From Demequina silvatica (GTDB taxonomy: Bacteria > Actinomycetota > Actinomycetes > Actinomycetales > Demequinaceae): a DNA stretch of 64,000 nucleotides. Location of the stretch: positions 310,001-374,000 of the forward strand of contig NZ_BBMA01000003.1 in assembly GCF_000971215.1 (NCBI RefSeq). Direction: 5' to 3'. Below, piece by piece: positions 23,916 through 32,409 of this stretch. The notes beneath the pieces are model-generated. The model worked only from the letters and a program-made list of their open reading frames with translations. It was not told the origin of the DNA and ran no database searches. The stretch's first letter is position 1; each line of letters starts with the position of its first letter. Made by a program: the position numbers and the translations under genes.

Positions 23916-26669
23916 CTACGCCTCGGCCAGGACCGCGTTCTCCGTCCGCATCACCGTCGGGTCGGCGATCTCGTCCGAGGAGCCGTCCTCGGAGCCCAGA
24001 CCGTCGACGTTCGGCTCGAGCGCCGCCTCGGTGTCGACGATCTGCATCGACTCGACACGACCCGCGGCCAGCAGGTCGGGCTCGGACGCGCGCACGAAGC
24101 CGGCCTTCGCGGCCGGCACCAGCAGGTCCACGGACACGAGCGGCGTGCGCTGCGACACCTTCGCCTCGGACTTCACCTTGCGCAGCACGGACAGCGCCTC
24201 GCCCGCGGCGGCGAGCAGGGGAGCGCCCTGCGACGCCTCCCCGGCGGCCTCGCGCAGCGGAGCGGACTCCGGCCACGGCGTGCGGTGGATCGAGCCCGGC
24301 CGGTACCAGCTCCACACCTCCTCGGTCGCGAACGGCAGCACCGGCGCGAGCAGGCGCAGGAAGGTGCCGAGCGCGAGCGTGAGCGCGGTGCGCGCGGACG
24401 CGGCGGCGGGGGAGCACGGCGCGTACGGGTCGATGGCCTCGCCGGGGGCGGCGCCGTCGTACGCACGGGTCTTGACCAGCTCGAGGTAGTCGTCGCAGAA
24501 GGTCCAGAACAGCGTCTCCGCGACCTCGAGGGCGCGTGTGTGATCGTACTTCTCGAGCGCGGTGGTCGCGGCGTCAACCACGTCCGCGAGCGCCGTCAGC
24601 ATGGCCCGGTCCAGGGGCTCCGTCACGGAGCCCGCAGCGATGGTGTCCGCGGCGGCGATGCCCGCCTCGAGCGACGAGTCGGCGGCCGTCGCGATGCCGG
24701 TCGCGCCGAGCACGAACTTCGACGCGTTGAGCACCTTCATCGCGAGGCGACGGCCGATCTTCATCTGGCCCTCGTCGAATGCCGCGTCGGTGCCGAGGCG
24801 CGCGGCTGCGGCCCAGTAGCGCACCGCGTCGGAGCCGTGCGTCTCGAGCAGGCCCATGGGCGTCACCACGTTGCCCTTGGACTTCGACATCTTCTTGCGG
24901 TCCGGGTCGAGGATCCAGCCCGAGATCGCCGCGTGCTTCCACGGCAGCGTGCCGTGCTCGGCGTGCGAGCGCACCACGGTGGAGAACAGCCAGGTGCGGA
25001 TGATGTCCTGGCCCTGCGGGCGCAGGTCCATGGGGAACGTCGCGGCGAACAGTGCGGGGTTGTCGCGCCACCCGCACACGATCTGCGGGGTGAGCGAGGA
25101 CGTCGCCCACGTGTCCATGATGTCCTTCTCGCCCGTGAAGCCGCCCGGGACGTCACGCTGCGACGCCTCGAAGCCCGCGGGCACGTCCACCGACGGGTCG
25201 ACGGGCAGCGACTCCTCCGAGGGCACCAGCGGGTTCTCGTAGTCGGGCGAGCCGTCCGCGAGCACGGGGTACCAGACCGGGATCGGCACACCGAAGAAGC
25301 GCTGGCGCGAGATCAGCCAGTCGCCGGTGAGGCCGCGCACCCAGTTCTCGTAGCGCACGCGCATGAAGTCGGGCTCGAAGTCGAGCTCCGAGCCCCGCGC
25401 CACCAGCTCCGCGTTCAGCGCAGCGTCGGTACCGCCGTTGCGGATGTACCACTGGCGCGTGGTGACGATCTCGAGCGGCTTGTCGCCCTTCTCGAAGAAC
25501 TTCACGGGGTGGTTGATGGGTCGGGGAGCGCCGTCAAGAACGCCCGCCTCGGACAGCAGCTCCACGATCCGCTTCTGCGCGGAGAACGTGGTGAGCCCGG
25601 CCAGCTCGCCGTACGCGGCGAGGCCCGCCTCCGAGGAGATCCCCGCGGGCGCATCGGGCAGCATGCGGCCGTCCCACCCGATCACCGGGCGCGTGGGCAG
25701 GCGCAGCTCGCGCCACCACGTCACGTCCGTGACGTCGCCGAAGGTGCAGATCATCGCGATGCCGGACCCCTTCTCGGGGTTCGCCAGGTGGTGCGCGACC
25801 ACGGGCACCTCGACGCCGAACAGCGGCGTCCGCACGTGCTTGCCGAAGAGGCCCTGGTAACGGGCATCATCAGGGTGCGCGACCAGCGCCACGCACGCCG
25901 GCAGCAGCTCGGGACGGGTGGTCTCGATCCACACGGACTCGTACGAGCCGGTGGCCTCCTCCATGTCCGCCGCCGGCTCGAACGCCAGGCGGTGGTACGC
26001 GCCGGGGCGCTCGCGGTCCTCGAGCTCGGCCTGCGCGACCGCGGTGCGGAACGTCACGTCCCACAGGGTCGGCGCCTCGGCCTGGTAGCACTCGCCGCGC
26101 CACAGCCCGCGCAGGAACGCCTGCTGCGCGACGGCCTGCGAGGACGGGGAGATGGTCTGGTAGGTGCGCGACCAGTCGACGGACAGGCCCAGGTGGCGCC
26201 ACAGCGACTCGAACTGCTTCTCGTCCTCCGCCGTGAGGCGCTCGCACAGCTCGACGAAGTTCCGGCGCGAGATCGGCTGCTGGTCCGCCGCCTTCACGGA
26301 CTTGCCCTCGCCGCCCTCGAACGGGGGCTCGTAGCCCTCGACGTAGGGGAGCGTGGGGTCGCAGCGGACGCCGTAGTAGTTCTGCACGCGGCGCTCGGTG
26401 GGCAGGCCGTTGTCGTCCCAGCCCATCGGGTAGAACACCTCGCGGCCGCGCATGCGCTGGAAGCGGGCGACCACGTCGGTGTGCGTGTAGCTGAACACGT
26501 GGCCCACGTGCAGCGAGCCCGAGACGGTGGGCGGCGGCGTGTCGATCGAGTACACCTGCTCGCGGGTCTTCGACTCGTCGAAGCGGTACGTGCCGGCGGC
26601 CTCCCAGGCCTCGTTCCAGCGGTCCTCAAGCCCGTCGACGGTGGCCTTGTCCGGGATGCGCGAAGTCAT
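23916..26669 (-). CDS. valS: Valyl-tRNA synthetase
   Basis: A class I aminoacyl-tRNA synthetase of about 917 residues that charges tRNA-Val. HIGH appears as GSLHVGHVFSY, KMSKS as KKMSKSKGNVV, and the editing (CP1) domain sits between them (WIETTRPELLPACVALVAHPDD). The anticodon-binding helical domain and a C-terminal extension follow. The start is uncertain between 26669 (MTSRIP) and 26678 (MAPMTSRIP), as one GGAAGA site could serve either. The last about 25 residues are acidic and unconserved. Confidence 0.95.
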   Translation of the reverse strand: MTSRIPDKATVDGLEDRWNEAWEAAGTYRFDESKTREQVYSIDTPPPTVSGSLHVGHVFSYTHTDVVARFQRMRGREVFYPMGWDDNGLPTERRVQNYYGVRCDPTLPYVEGYEPPFEGGEGKSVKAADQQPISRRNFVELCERLTAEDEKQFESLWRHLGLSVDWSRTYQTISPSSQAVAQQAFLRGLWRGECYQAEAPTLWDVTFRTAVAQAELEDRERPGAYHRLAFEPAADMEEATGSYESVWIETTRPELLPACVALVAHPDDARYQGLFGKHVRTPLFGVEVPVVAHHLANPEKGSGIAMICTFGDVTDVTWWRELRLPTRPVIGWDGRMLPDAPAGISSEAGLAAYGELAGLTTFSAQKRIVELLSEAGVLDGAPRPINHPVKFFEKGDKPLEIVTTRQWYIRNGGTDAALNAELVARGSELDFEPDFMRVRYENWVRGLTGDWLISRQRFFGVPIPVWYPVLADGSPDYENPLVPSEESLPVDPSVDVPAGFEASQRDVPGGFTGEKDIMDTWATSSLTPQIVCGWRDNPALFAATFPMDLRPQGQDIIRTWLFSTVVRSHAEHGTLPWKHAAISGWILDPDRKKMSKSKGNVVTPMGLLETHGSDAVRYWAAAARLGTDAAFDEGQMKIGRRLAMKVLNASKFVLGATGIATAADSSLEAGIAAADTIAAGSVTEPLDRAMLTALADVVDAATTALEKYDHTRALEVAETLFWTFCDDYLELVKTRAYDGAAPGEAIDPYAPCSPAAASARTALTLALGTFLRLLAPVLPFATEEVWSWYRPGSIHRTPWPESAPLREAAGEASQGAPLLAAAGEALSVLRKVKSEAKVSQRTPLVSVDLLVPAAKAGFVRASEPDLLAAGRVESMQIVDTEAALEPNVDGLGSEDGSSDEIADPTVMRTENAVLAEA

Positions 26670-26767
26670 GGGCGCCATTCTTCCAGAGGCGCGACCGTGC
26701 TCGGGAATCGAGAGCAGGGACGATGCGCCGGGCACCTGGTCGCCCGGCGGCACGCCTCCCGTACGGG

Positions 26768-26795
26768 GGGACGATGCGCGGGTAGCGTCGCGCGC
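26768..26795 (+). promoter_or_regulatory. Leaderless promoter beside a dispersed motif copy
   Basis: TAGCGT (26783-26788) is seven bases from ATG 26796 of the AhpD-like gene. A full GGGACGATGCG copy (26768-26778) abuts it upstream, and another (26717-26727) lies 50 bases further up, both in the same orientation. They occupy the space where a -35 would be. Confidence 0.55.
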
Positions 26796-27209
26796 ATGGA
26801 GGCGAGGGTTGGCGCCGGCTTTCTCAAGGCGCTCGAGCGGATCGACGGAGACGTCGGCGACGCCCTCGAGCCCCGGCTGCGCGACATGATTCGCCTGCGG
26901 GTGTCGCACCTCAACGGCTGCCACCACTCGATCCGGCTGCACTCGGAGGCGCTCGCGCTCGGCGGCGCGCGCCCGGACCTCATCGCGGCGCTCGCGCGCC
27001 CCGCCCGCCAGATCCGTCCCGGCCTGGTGAGCGACGGGGAGTCCGCGGCGCTGCGCCTCGCGGAGGTCCTCACGGATGCGCCGCGCGCGCTGGAGCAGGA
27101 CGCCCGCGCGCATGCGGGGGCGTGGTTCAACTCGACGCAGCTCGGAGCGATCGTCGAGGTGGTCGCGGTCACGAACGCCTGGAACAGGGTGATGCGCGGC
27201 GCGGAATAG
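26796..27209 (+). CDS. AhpD-like / carboxymuconolactone decarboxylase family protein
   Basis: A 137-residue all-helical protein of the CMD/AhpD family, whose members reduce peroxide-linked partners using a CxxC-type pair. The family motif is present as SHLNGCHHSIRLHSEAL near residue 45, but the second cysteine is replaced by Ser, so a two-cysteine mechanism would not work. A shorter or single-Cys role is possible. It has a leaderless TAGCGT promoter and is convergent with a MarR-like regulator. Confidence 0.8.
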   Translation: MEARVGAGFLKALERIDGDVGDALEPRLRDMIRLRVSHLNGCHHSIRLHSEALALGGARPDLIAALARPARQIRPGLVSDGESAALRLAEVLTDAPRALEQDARAHAGAWFNSTQLGAIVEVVAVTNAWNRVMRGAE

Positions 27210-27231
27210 CCGCGCTGGGGAGAGGCGACGC

Positions 27232-27645
27232 TCAGCGCTCGAGGTTCCCCAGCATCGTCCTCACGACGGCCTCCGCGGCCTCGATCTGCGCGTCCGTCAG
27301 GCCCTCCGACGCATCGTCGTGGATCCGTTCGATCTCGTCGTGCAGCTCGTCGACCACCTCGCGCCCCTCGGGCGTGGCCGCCCGCAGACCCTCGAGGTCC
27401 TCGGCCCACGCGCCCGCGACCAGGCCGTTCCACGCGTCGGTGAGCTTGGCCGGACTGTAGAACGGCGTCATGTGGTCCTCGAGCTGCTGCCACGTCATCG
27501 GGTCGCGGGAGCGGGCCAGCAGGCTCAGCATCACGAACTCGGCGCGAGTGGTCGAGCGGTCCGCGAGGGCCTCGTCGAACGCGGAGTCGTAGGCGTGGCT
27601 GAGCGCCTTGATGAGAGCGTCGAGACGGACGGCGTCGTGGCTCAT
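27232..27645 (-). CDS. MarR-like winged-helix regulator
   Basis: A 137-residue protein with the MarR fold layout: N-terminal helices, then RAEFVMLSLLARSRDPMTWQQLEDHM, YSPAKLTDAWNGLVAGAWAE, and a long C-terminal dimerisation helix (DELHDEIERIHDDASEGLTDAQIEAAEAVVRTML). The recognition helix is less typical than in the other MarR genes here. TAGCCT six bases upstream of ATG 27645 suggests a leaderless transcript. A 10-base inverted repeat lies upstream at 27710-27780. Confidence 0.7.
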   Translation of the reverse strand: MSHDAVRLDALIKALSHAYDSAFDEALADRSTTRAEFVMLSLLARSRDPMTWQQLEDHMTPFYSPAKLTDAWNGLVAGAWAEDLEGLRAATPEGREVVDELHDEIERIHDDASEGLTDAQIEAAEAVVRTMLGNLER

Positions 27646-27709
27646 GCGTCCAGGCTATGCCGCACTCGAGGTGGCTGCCGGGCGATCGCCCGACGACTCC
27701 CACTGGCGC

Positions 27710-27780
27710 TTGTGACGCAGGTGTTGCCGCGTGAAGGATGTGGCGGCCTCACGCGCCCCGCGAGTGCGCTTGCGTCACAA
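27710..27780. repeat. Inverted repeat TTGTGACGCA / TGCGTCACAA
   Basis: TTGTGACGCA (27710-27719) is perfectly inverted as TGCGTCACAA (27771-27780), with an inner GCGTGA/TCACGC pair. It lies between the antiporter stop and the MarR-like promoter. It could be a terminator for the antiporter or two half-sites for a regulator. Confidence 0.6.
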
Positions 27781-27802
27781 GTGTCATTGATTGTCGACGC
27801 GG

Positions 27803-29449
27803 CTACGCCCTGGCCTCGGATTCGTTGGGCGGGCCGCCCACGCGCTCGACCATGAGGTCTGCGACCTCGTGCACGCCCACCAGCACGCGCGAGGCGCCCT
27901 GGCTCTCGAGGTACTCGACGTCGCGGGTGCCGTGGCCCCGCGTCACGATGTCCATGTCGGGCGCGAGCTCGCGCGCCTTCGCGATCACCGACCCGGCATT
28001 GAGCGGGTCGGGGATGCCCACGAGCACCGCCCGCGCAGCCCCGATGCCGGCGGAGCGCAGCACGCCCGCGCGCGCGGCGTTGCCCAGGATGGCCTCGTGA
28101 CCGCGGTCGCGGATCTTCTGCACGCGGGTCTCGTCGTCGTCGATGACCACCACGGGGATCTCCGCGGCCCACAGCGCCTTGGCGACGCGGCCGCCGACCC
28201 GGCCGTACCCCACCACGATCACGTGCCCGGTGGCCTCCGAGGAGACCGGCCCGGCCCCCGCATCGTCCGGCAGGGCGTTCTTGCGCGCCAGGATCTTGGC
28301 GACCCACGCGAACAGCAGCGGGTTGAGGATGATCGAGATGATCGCGCCGGCGAGCACCAGGTCCTGCGCGTCCTCGTGGAGGATCTCGAGGTCGGCGCCG
28401 AGGGTGACCAGGATGAAGGAGAACTCACCGATCTGCGCGAGCGAGACCGCGATGAGCAGCGCCATCGACCGCGAGTACTTGAGCATGCGCACCAGGCCGA
28501 ACGCGATGATGAACTTGCCGCCCACGATGATCGCGACGGTCGCGAGCAGGGCGACGGGCTGCCGCAGCACGATCGACGGGTCCACCAGCATGCCCACGGC
28601 GACGAAGAACAGGACGGCGAACGCGTCGCGCAGCGGCAGGGAGTCCTCGGCGGCGCGGTGGGAGAGGTCGGACTCGCGCAGGATCATGCCCGCGAAGAAC
28701 GCGCCCAGGGCGAAGGACACCTGGAACATCCACGCGGCGCCCACGGCGACGCCCAGCCCGATCGCGAGCACGCCCAGCGTGAAGAGCTCGCGCGAGCCGG
28801 TGTCCGCGACGCGGGCGAGCGTCCACGGGATCACGCGCCGGCCCACGAACCACATGAGCGCCACGAACCCGCCCACGCGCAGCACGGTCAGCGCCAGCTC
28901 GCCCGCGAGCTCGCCGCCCGTGGCGCCGTCGCCCGCGAGCACCGGCACCACCACCAGCGCGATCACCATCGCGAGGTCCTCGACGATCAGCCAGCCCACC
29001 GCGATGTGGCCCGCGCGGGTGTCGAGCAGCTGCCGCTCCTCGAGCGCGCGCAGCATCACCACGGTCGAGGCGACGGACAGCGCGAGCCCGAACAGCAGCG
29101 CACCCTCGAGGCCCCAGCCGAGCAGCAGTCCCAGGCCGGTGCCGAGCGCCGTCGCGACCGTCATCTGCGCGATCGCGCCCGGCAGCGCGACGCGGCGCAC
29201 CGCGAGCAGCTCCTTGAAGCTGAAGTGCAGGCCCACGCCGAACATCAGCAGGATCACGCCGATCTCGCTCAGCTGCGTCGCGAGGTCCACGTCGCCCACG
29301 AAGCCGGGCGTGTACGGGCCGATCAGCAGGCCGGCGGCGAGGTAGCCGACGATGGGCGACAGGCGCAGCTTCTGCGCCGCGAAACCCAGGATGAAGGCCG
29401 CCACCAGGCCCACTGCGATCATCTCGATGAGGGGGGCATGGTGCAACAT
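27803..29449 (-). CDS. CPA2 cation:proton antiporter with RCK domain (KefB/YbaL-like)
   Basis: A 548-residue monovalent cation:proton antiporter. The membrane part has about 12 helices, including SPIVGYLAAGLLIGPYTPG and the family's conserved SVASTVVMLRALEER and FALGAFFAGMILRESDLSH. A cytosolic TrkA-N/RCK domain follows (HVIVVGYGRVGGRVAKALW, then VVIDDDETRV), which binds NAD(H) or nucleotides to gate transport. A dispersed motif copy lies exactly in the linker between the two parts, read as PDDAG. A TAGGGT -10 six bases upstream of ATG 29449 suggests a leaderless transcript. Confidence 0.9.
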   Translation of the reverse strand: MLHHAPLIEMIAVGLVAAFILGFAAQKLRLSPIVGYLAAGLLIGPYTPGFVGDVDLATQLSEIGVILLMFGVGLHFSFKELLAVRRVALPGAIAQMTVATALGTGLGLLLGWGLEGALLFGLALSVASTVVMLRALEERQLLDTRAGHIAVGWLIVEDLAMVIALVVVPVLAGDGATGGELAGELALTVLRVGGFVALMWFVGRRVIPWTLARVADTGSRELFTLGVLAIGLGVAVGAAWMFQVSFALGAFFAGMILRESDLSHRAAEDSLPLRDAFAVLFFVAVGMLVDPSIVLRQPVALLATVAIIVGGKFIIAFGLVRMLKYSRSMALLIAVSLAQIGEFSFILVTLGADLEILHEDAQDLVLAGAIISIILNPLLFAWVAKILARKNALPDDAGAGPVSSEATGHVIVVGYGRVGGRVAKALWAAEIPVVVIDDDETRVQKIRDRGHEAILGNAARAGVLRSAGIGAARAVLVGIPDPLNAGSVIAKARELAPDMDIVTRGHGTRDVEYLESQGASRVLVGVHEVADLMVERVGGPPNESEARA

Positions 29450-29562
29450 GCCCTGACCCTATCCGTCCGAGTTTGCGCGCATGTGTCCGGCACCGGCCGG
29501 TTCGCGCTCCGCGAATACGTCAGGGGGTACGGGAATTCCGTGCGATGCGCTACTGTTCTGGG

Positions 29563-29664
29563 CATTAGGTCCTAGGACCTATCGCCTTGATCCCGGCCGC
29601 AAGTCCCTGGTGGCCGGAAATGGTCGACAGCACCACGAGGGCGCCTCCCCGGAGGCGCCCTCGT
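29563..29664 (+). ncRNA. Candidate structured small RNA
   Basis: The gap 29450-29757 holds no ORF of note. TACTGT (29551-29556) could be a -10. It is followed by a perfect 16-base palindrome TAGGTCCTAGGACCTA (29566-29581), a CCGGCC/GGCCGG hairpin (29593-29617), and a 14-base stem hairpin (29635-29664). This is consistent with a roughly 100-base transcript ending in its own terminator. No known RNA family is recognised, and a -35 is not obvious. Confidence 0.35.
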
Positions 29665-29693
29665 CGTCTGTCCGGAGCCCTTCCGGAGGGCTC
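29635..29693 (+). terminator. Tandem hairpins
   Basis: ACGAGGGCGCCTCC (29635-29648) pairs perfectly with GGAGGCGCCCTCGT (29651-29664). A second hairpin, GAGCCCT/AGGGCTC, spans 29675-29693. They insulate the next leaderless gene from upstream transcription. Confidence 0.8.
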
Positions 29694-29757
29694 TGCCTGG
29701 GACGATGCGCGGCGCGAGTCCTCGCGCATCCCACCGGCCGCGGGGTAGCGTCGGCTC

Positions 29758-30177
29758 ATGGAGAGATTCCTGCTCAAGGCGGCCGTGTTCCTCGCATCGG
29801 CGGTGACGGCGCTCGCGCTCACCTCGCTGATGCTCGGGGAGGACTTCGAGCTCGAGATCAGCGGCCTCATCACCGCGACCGTCATCTTCGCGCTCGCGCA
29901 GAGCCTCCTGTCGCCCCTCATCGAGCGGCAGATCCACAAGCGCGCCCGCGCCGTGGTGGGCGGCGTGGGCATCATCTCGACGTTCGTCGCGCTGCTCATC
30001 ACCGCGACGCTCACCTCGGGCCTCACCATCCACGGCTTCGGCACGTGGGCCGCCGGCACGCTCCTGGTGTGGCTCATCACCGCGATCGGCGTGTGGGTGC
30101 TGCCGGGGCTGTTCGACAAGATCGGAGACAAGGGCGACAAGCCCGCCGGCGGCCAGGCGGTCGACAAGCGCGACTGA
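29758..30177 (+). CDS. Four-helix membrane protein, paralogue of next gene
   Basis: A 139-residue protein with four membrane helices (FLLKAAVFLASAVTALALTSLML, LITATVIFALAQSLLSPLI, GGVGIISTFVALLITATL, WAAGTLLVWLITAIGVWVLPGLF) and a charged C-terminal tail. The layout is similar to YvlD/phage-holin-like small membrane families, but assignment is uncertain. TAGCGT six bases upstream of ATG 29758 gives a leaderless start. The next gene encodes a clear paralogue, which points to a tandem duplication. Confidence 0.7.
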   Translation: MERFLLKAAVFLASAVTALALTSLMLGEDFELEISGLITATVIFALAQSLLSPLIERQIHKRARAVVGGVGIISTFVALLITATLTSGLTIHGFGTWAAGTLLVWLITAIGVWVLPGLFDKIGDKGDKPAGGQAVDKRD

Positions 30178-30255
30178 ACCCGCGCATCGTCCCCGAAACG
30201 TGCATCGTGCCTGATTTCCGAGCAGAACGGGCGTGTCGGTAGTAGCGTCGGCACC

Positions 30256-30642
30256 ATGGTGCGATTCCTGATCAACACGCTGATCTTCTTCGGCTCGGCC
30301 GCGCTGGGTCTCTGGATCACCTCGATGGTCCTCGACGGCTTCACCATCGACTTCACGGGCCTGCTGGTCGCCGCGGTGATCTTCACCGTCGCGCAGTGGA
30401 TCCTGTCCCCGCTGATCTTCAAGATGGCCACCAAGTACGCCAACGCGTTCCTGGGCGGCGTGGGCCTGGTGTCCACGTTCGTGGCGCTGCTCATCACGTC
30501 GCTCGTGGTCGACAGCCTCGCGATCGACGGGGTCGGCACGTGGATCGCCGCGACCGTGCTGGTGTGGCTGGTCACCGCGCTCGCGACGTGGCTGCTGCCC
30601 ATGATCTTCCTCAAGAAGGCCGTGGACAACCGTCGCGACTGA
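30256..30642 (+). CDS. Four-helix membrane protein, paralogue of previous gene
   Basis: This 128-residue paralogue of the upstream gene shares GGVGLVSTFVALLITS and WIAATVLVWLVTALATWLLPMIF with it. TAGCGT seven bases upstream of ATG 30256 indicates its own leaderless promoter, matching the paralogue, so promoter and gene were duplicated together. One dispersed motif copy lies between the two genes (30183-30193). The function is unknown. Confidence 0.7.
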   Translation: MVRFLINTLIFFGSAALGLWITSMVLDGFTIDFTGLLVAAVIFTVAQWILSPLIFKMATKYANAFLGGVGLVSTFVALLITSLVVDSLAIDGVGTWIAATVLVWLVTALATWLLPMIFLKKAVDNRRD

Positions 30643-30674
30643 CCCGGGCGAGGGACCAACGTCCCTTGCGATCG

Positions 30675-30690
30675 ATACCCTCGGGGGTAT
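30675..30690 (+). promoter_or_regulatory. CsoR/CstR-type operator upstream of sqr
   Basis: ATACCCTCGGGGGTAT is a near-palindrome with G/C-tract arms, the hallmark of CsoR/RcnR-family sites, and is close to CstR persulfide-sensor operators that control sulfide oxidation genes. It is 14/16 identical to the site at 50617-50632. It lies 64 bases upstream of the sulfide:quinone oxidoreductase start. No csoR-like gene is in the window. Confidence 0.7.
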
Positions 30691-30691
30691 A

Positions 30692-30738
30692 GACCTGGGC
30701 TGAGGGGCCGTCAACGACGACGGCCCTCCTTCCAGGTC
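30692..30738 (+). promoter_or_regulatory. Two-part hairpin in the sqr leader
   Basis: GACCTGG (30692-30698) pairs with CCAGGTC (30732-30738) around an inner stem GGGCCGTC (30705-30712) / GACGGCCC (30719-30726). It follows the operator and precedes the start codon, so it may be a terminator for the upstream gene or part of the sqr 5' UTR. Confidence 0.55.
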
Positions 30739-30754
30739 AGCGAGGTGATCGGTC

Positions 30755-32212
30755 ATGGCCCGCGTGGTCGTCCTGGGTGCCGGGGTGTCGGGGCACACGG
30801 CCGCCCTCTACCTGCGCAAGCTCCTTCCCTCGGAGCACGAGGTGCTGGTGGTCAACCCCAAGCCCACCTACAACTGGATCCCGTCCAACATCTGGGTGGG
30901 CGTGGGGCGCATGAGCCACGAGGACGTGGTCTTCGAGCTCGCGCCCATCTACCGGCGCAAGGGGATCGGGTTCGTCCAGGGCAGGGCGGTCGCCCTGTGG
31001 CCGGAGGGGCAGGGGGACGATGCGCGGCCCGCCGTCGAGGTCGAGCTCACCTCTCCCGGGGGCGAGGGGCGGACCGAGCGGATCCACTACGACTACGTGG
31101 TCAACGCCACGGGGCCGAAGCTCAACTTCGGGGCCACGCCGGGCCTCGGGCCCGACGTCGGGCACACGCTCTCGGTGTGCACCCCGGACCACGCGACGCA
31201 GGCGGCCGCGAGGCTGGCCGCGCTGATCGAGGTGCTCCGCACGCGTCGCCAGACCGTGGTGATCGGCGTCGGGCACGGCACCTGCACGTGCGAGGGCGCG
31301 GCGTTCGAGTACACGTTCAACGTCGAGCACGAGCTGCGCGAGGCCGGCGTGCGCGACAACGCCGAGATCGTCTACCTCACCAACGAGAACGAGCTGGGCG
31401 ACTTCGGCGTGGGCGGCATGCAGTTCGAGCAGAACGGGTACCGCACCACGTCGCAGCTGTGGACCGAGTCGCTGTTCCGCGAGCGCGGCGTGCGGGCCAT
31501 CACGGGCGCGGCCGTCACGTCGATCGACCCCGGGGTCATCCACTACGAGCAGCTCGACGGCTCTCACAACGACCTCGCGTACGACTTCGCGATGCTGCTC
31601 CCGCCGTTCAAAGGCAACGACTGGAAGGCGTTCGACCGGGCCGGCGAGGACATCACGTCCACGCTGTTCGCCCCGTCGGGCTTCCTCAAGGTGGATGCGG
31701 ACTACACGCCCAAGCCCTACGCGGAGTGGAGCGCGCGCGACTGGCCGCGGACCTATCAGAACCCGACCTACAGGAACGTCTTCGGGGTGGGCATCGCGTT
31801 CGCGCCCCCGCACCAGATCTCGAAGCCGCGCGCCACGCCCGACGGGGTCGCGGTCGCGCCGTCGCCGCCGCGCACCGGGATGCCGTCGGGGACCATGGGC
31901 AAGGTGGTCGCGAAGTCCATCGCGGACATGATCATGCGCGGGGCTCCGGAGCCCACGCATGCGGCCTCGATGGCCGAGATGGCCGCGGCGTGCGTCGCCT
32001 CGGCGGGGACCGGCTTCCGGTCGGGCACGGCCGCGGCCATGACCATGAGCCCGGTGGTCCCGGACTGGGAGCGCTACCCCGAGACGGGACGCGACCTCAA
32101 GGCGACCAAGGGCGAGATCGGGCTGTCCGGCCACTGGGTCAAGCGCATGCTGCACACCCTGTTCATCTACAAGGCGAAGGCGCGTCCCGGGTGGACGTGG
32201 ATCCCGGAGTGA
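30755..32212 (+). CDS. sqr: Sulfide:quinone oxidoreductase
   Basis: A 485-residue FAD flavoprotein that oxidises sulfide to persulfide or polysulfur and passes electrons to quinone at the membrane. The N-terminal dinucleotide motif is VVVLGAGVSGHTAALYLRK. NWIPSNIWVGVGRM follows, as in SQR. Candidate redox Cys lie in GVGHGTCTCEGAAFEY (near residue 173) and AACVASAGTGF (near residue 412). The C-terminal HTLFIYKAKARPGWTWIPE would sit on the membrane. Control by a CstR-like operator upstream fits sulfide or persulfide induction. A dispersed motif copy near residue 88 encodes DDA in a surface loop. Confidence 0.88.
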   Translation: MARVVVLGAGVSGHTAALYLRKLLPSEHEVLVVNPKPTYNWIPSNIWVGVGRMSHEDVVFELAPIYRRKGIGFVQGRAVALWPEGQGDDARPAVEVELTSPGGEGRTERIHYDYVVNATGPKLNFGATPGLGPDVGHTLSVCTPDHATQAAARLAALIEVLRTRRQTVVIGVGHGTCTCEGAAFEYTFNVEHELREAGVRDNAEIVYLTNENELGDFGVGGMQFEQNGYRTTSQLWTESLFRERGVRAITGAAVTSIDPGVIHYEQLDGSHNDLAYDFAMLLPPFKGNDWKAFDRAGEDITSTLFAPSGFLKVDADYTPKPYAEWSARDWPRTYQNPTYRNVFGVGIAFAPPHQISKPRATPDGVAVAPSPPRTGMPSGTMGKVVAKSIADMIMRGAPEPTHAASMAEMAAACVASAGTGFRSGTAAAMTMSPVVPDWERYPETGRDLKATKGEIGLSGHWVKRMLHTLFIYKAKARPGWTWIPE

Positions 32213-32235
32213 GCCGGGCGGATCGGAGGATCGCG

Positions 32236-32379
32236 ATGGACACCACCAACGAGCGGATCGCCCACGCGCCGCTGCCCACCGAGGCGGAGCTGAGGCGGCG
32301 GCGCAGCCTGCTGGCTCAGGCGGCCCGCTTCATCGGCACGTCCTGGACCATGTGGAGGCTCGCGCGCAAGCATCACTGA
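32236..32379 (+). CDS. Small conserved-looking protein downstream of sqr
   Basis: A 47-residue ORF begins with ATG 32236, preceded by a perfect GGAGGA site, 23 bases after sqr. It is strongly basic in the middle (AELRRRRSLLAQAARF) and ends TSWTMWRLARKHH, an amphipathic helix. The position suggests co-translation with sqr, perhaps as a small membrane-associated partner. No family is recognised. A dispersed motif copy lies just after the stop. Confidence 0.6.
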   Translation: MDTTNERIAHAPLPTEAELRRRRSLLAQAARFIGTSWTMWRLARKHH

Positions 32380-32409
32380 GCCCGCGCATCGTCCCTCCTG
32401 CGGGCGCTG

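Noticed and set aside
24285-27209. 974-residue plus-strand ORF opposite valS
   Set aside because: Its sequence is rich in Arg, Gly, Ala and His without domain motifs, and it lies antisense to a clear valyl-tRNA synthetase. Only its end coincides with the AhpD-like gene, which starts at 26796.
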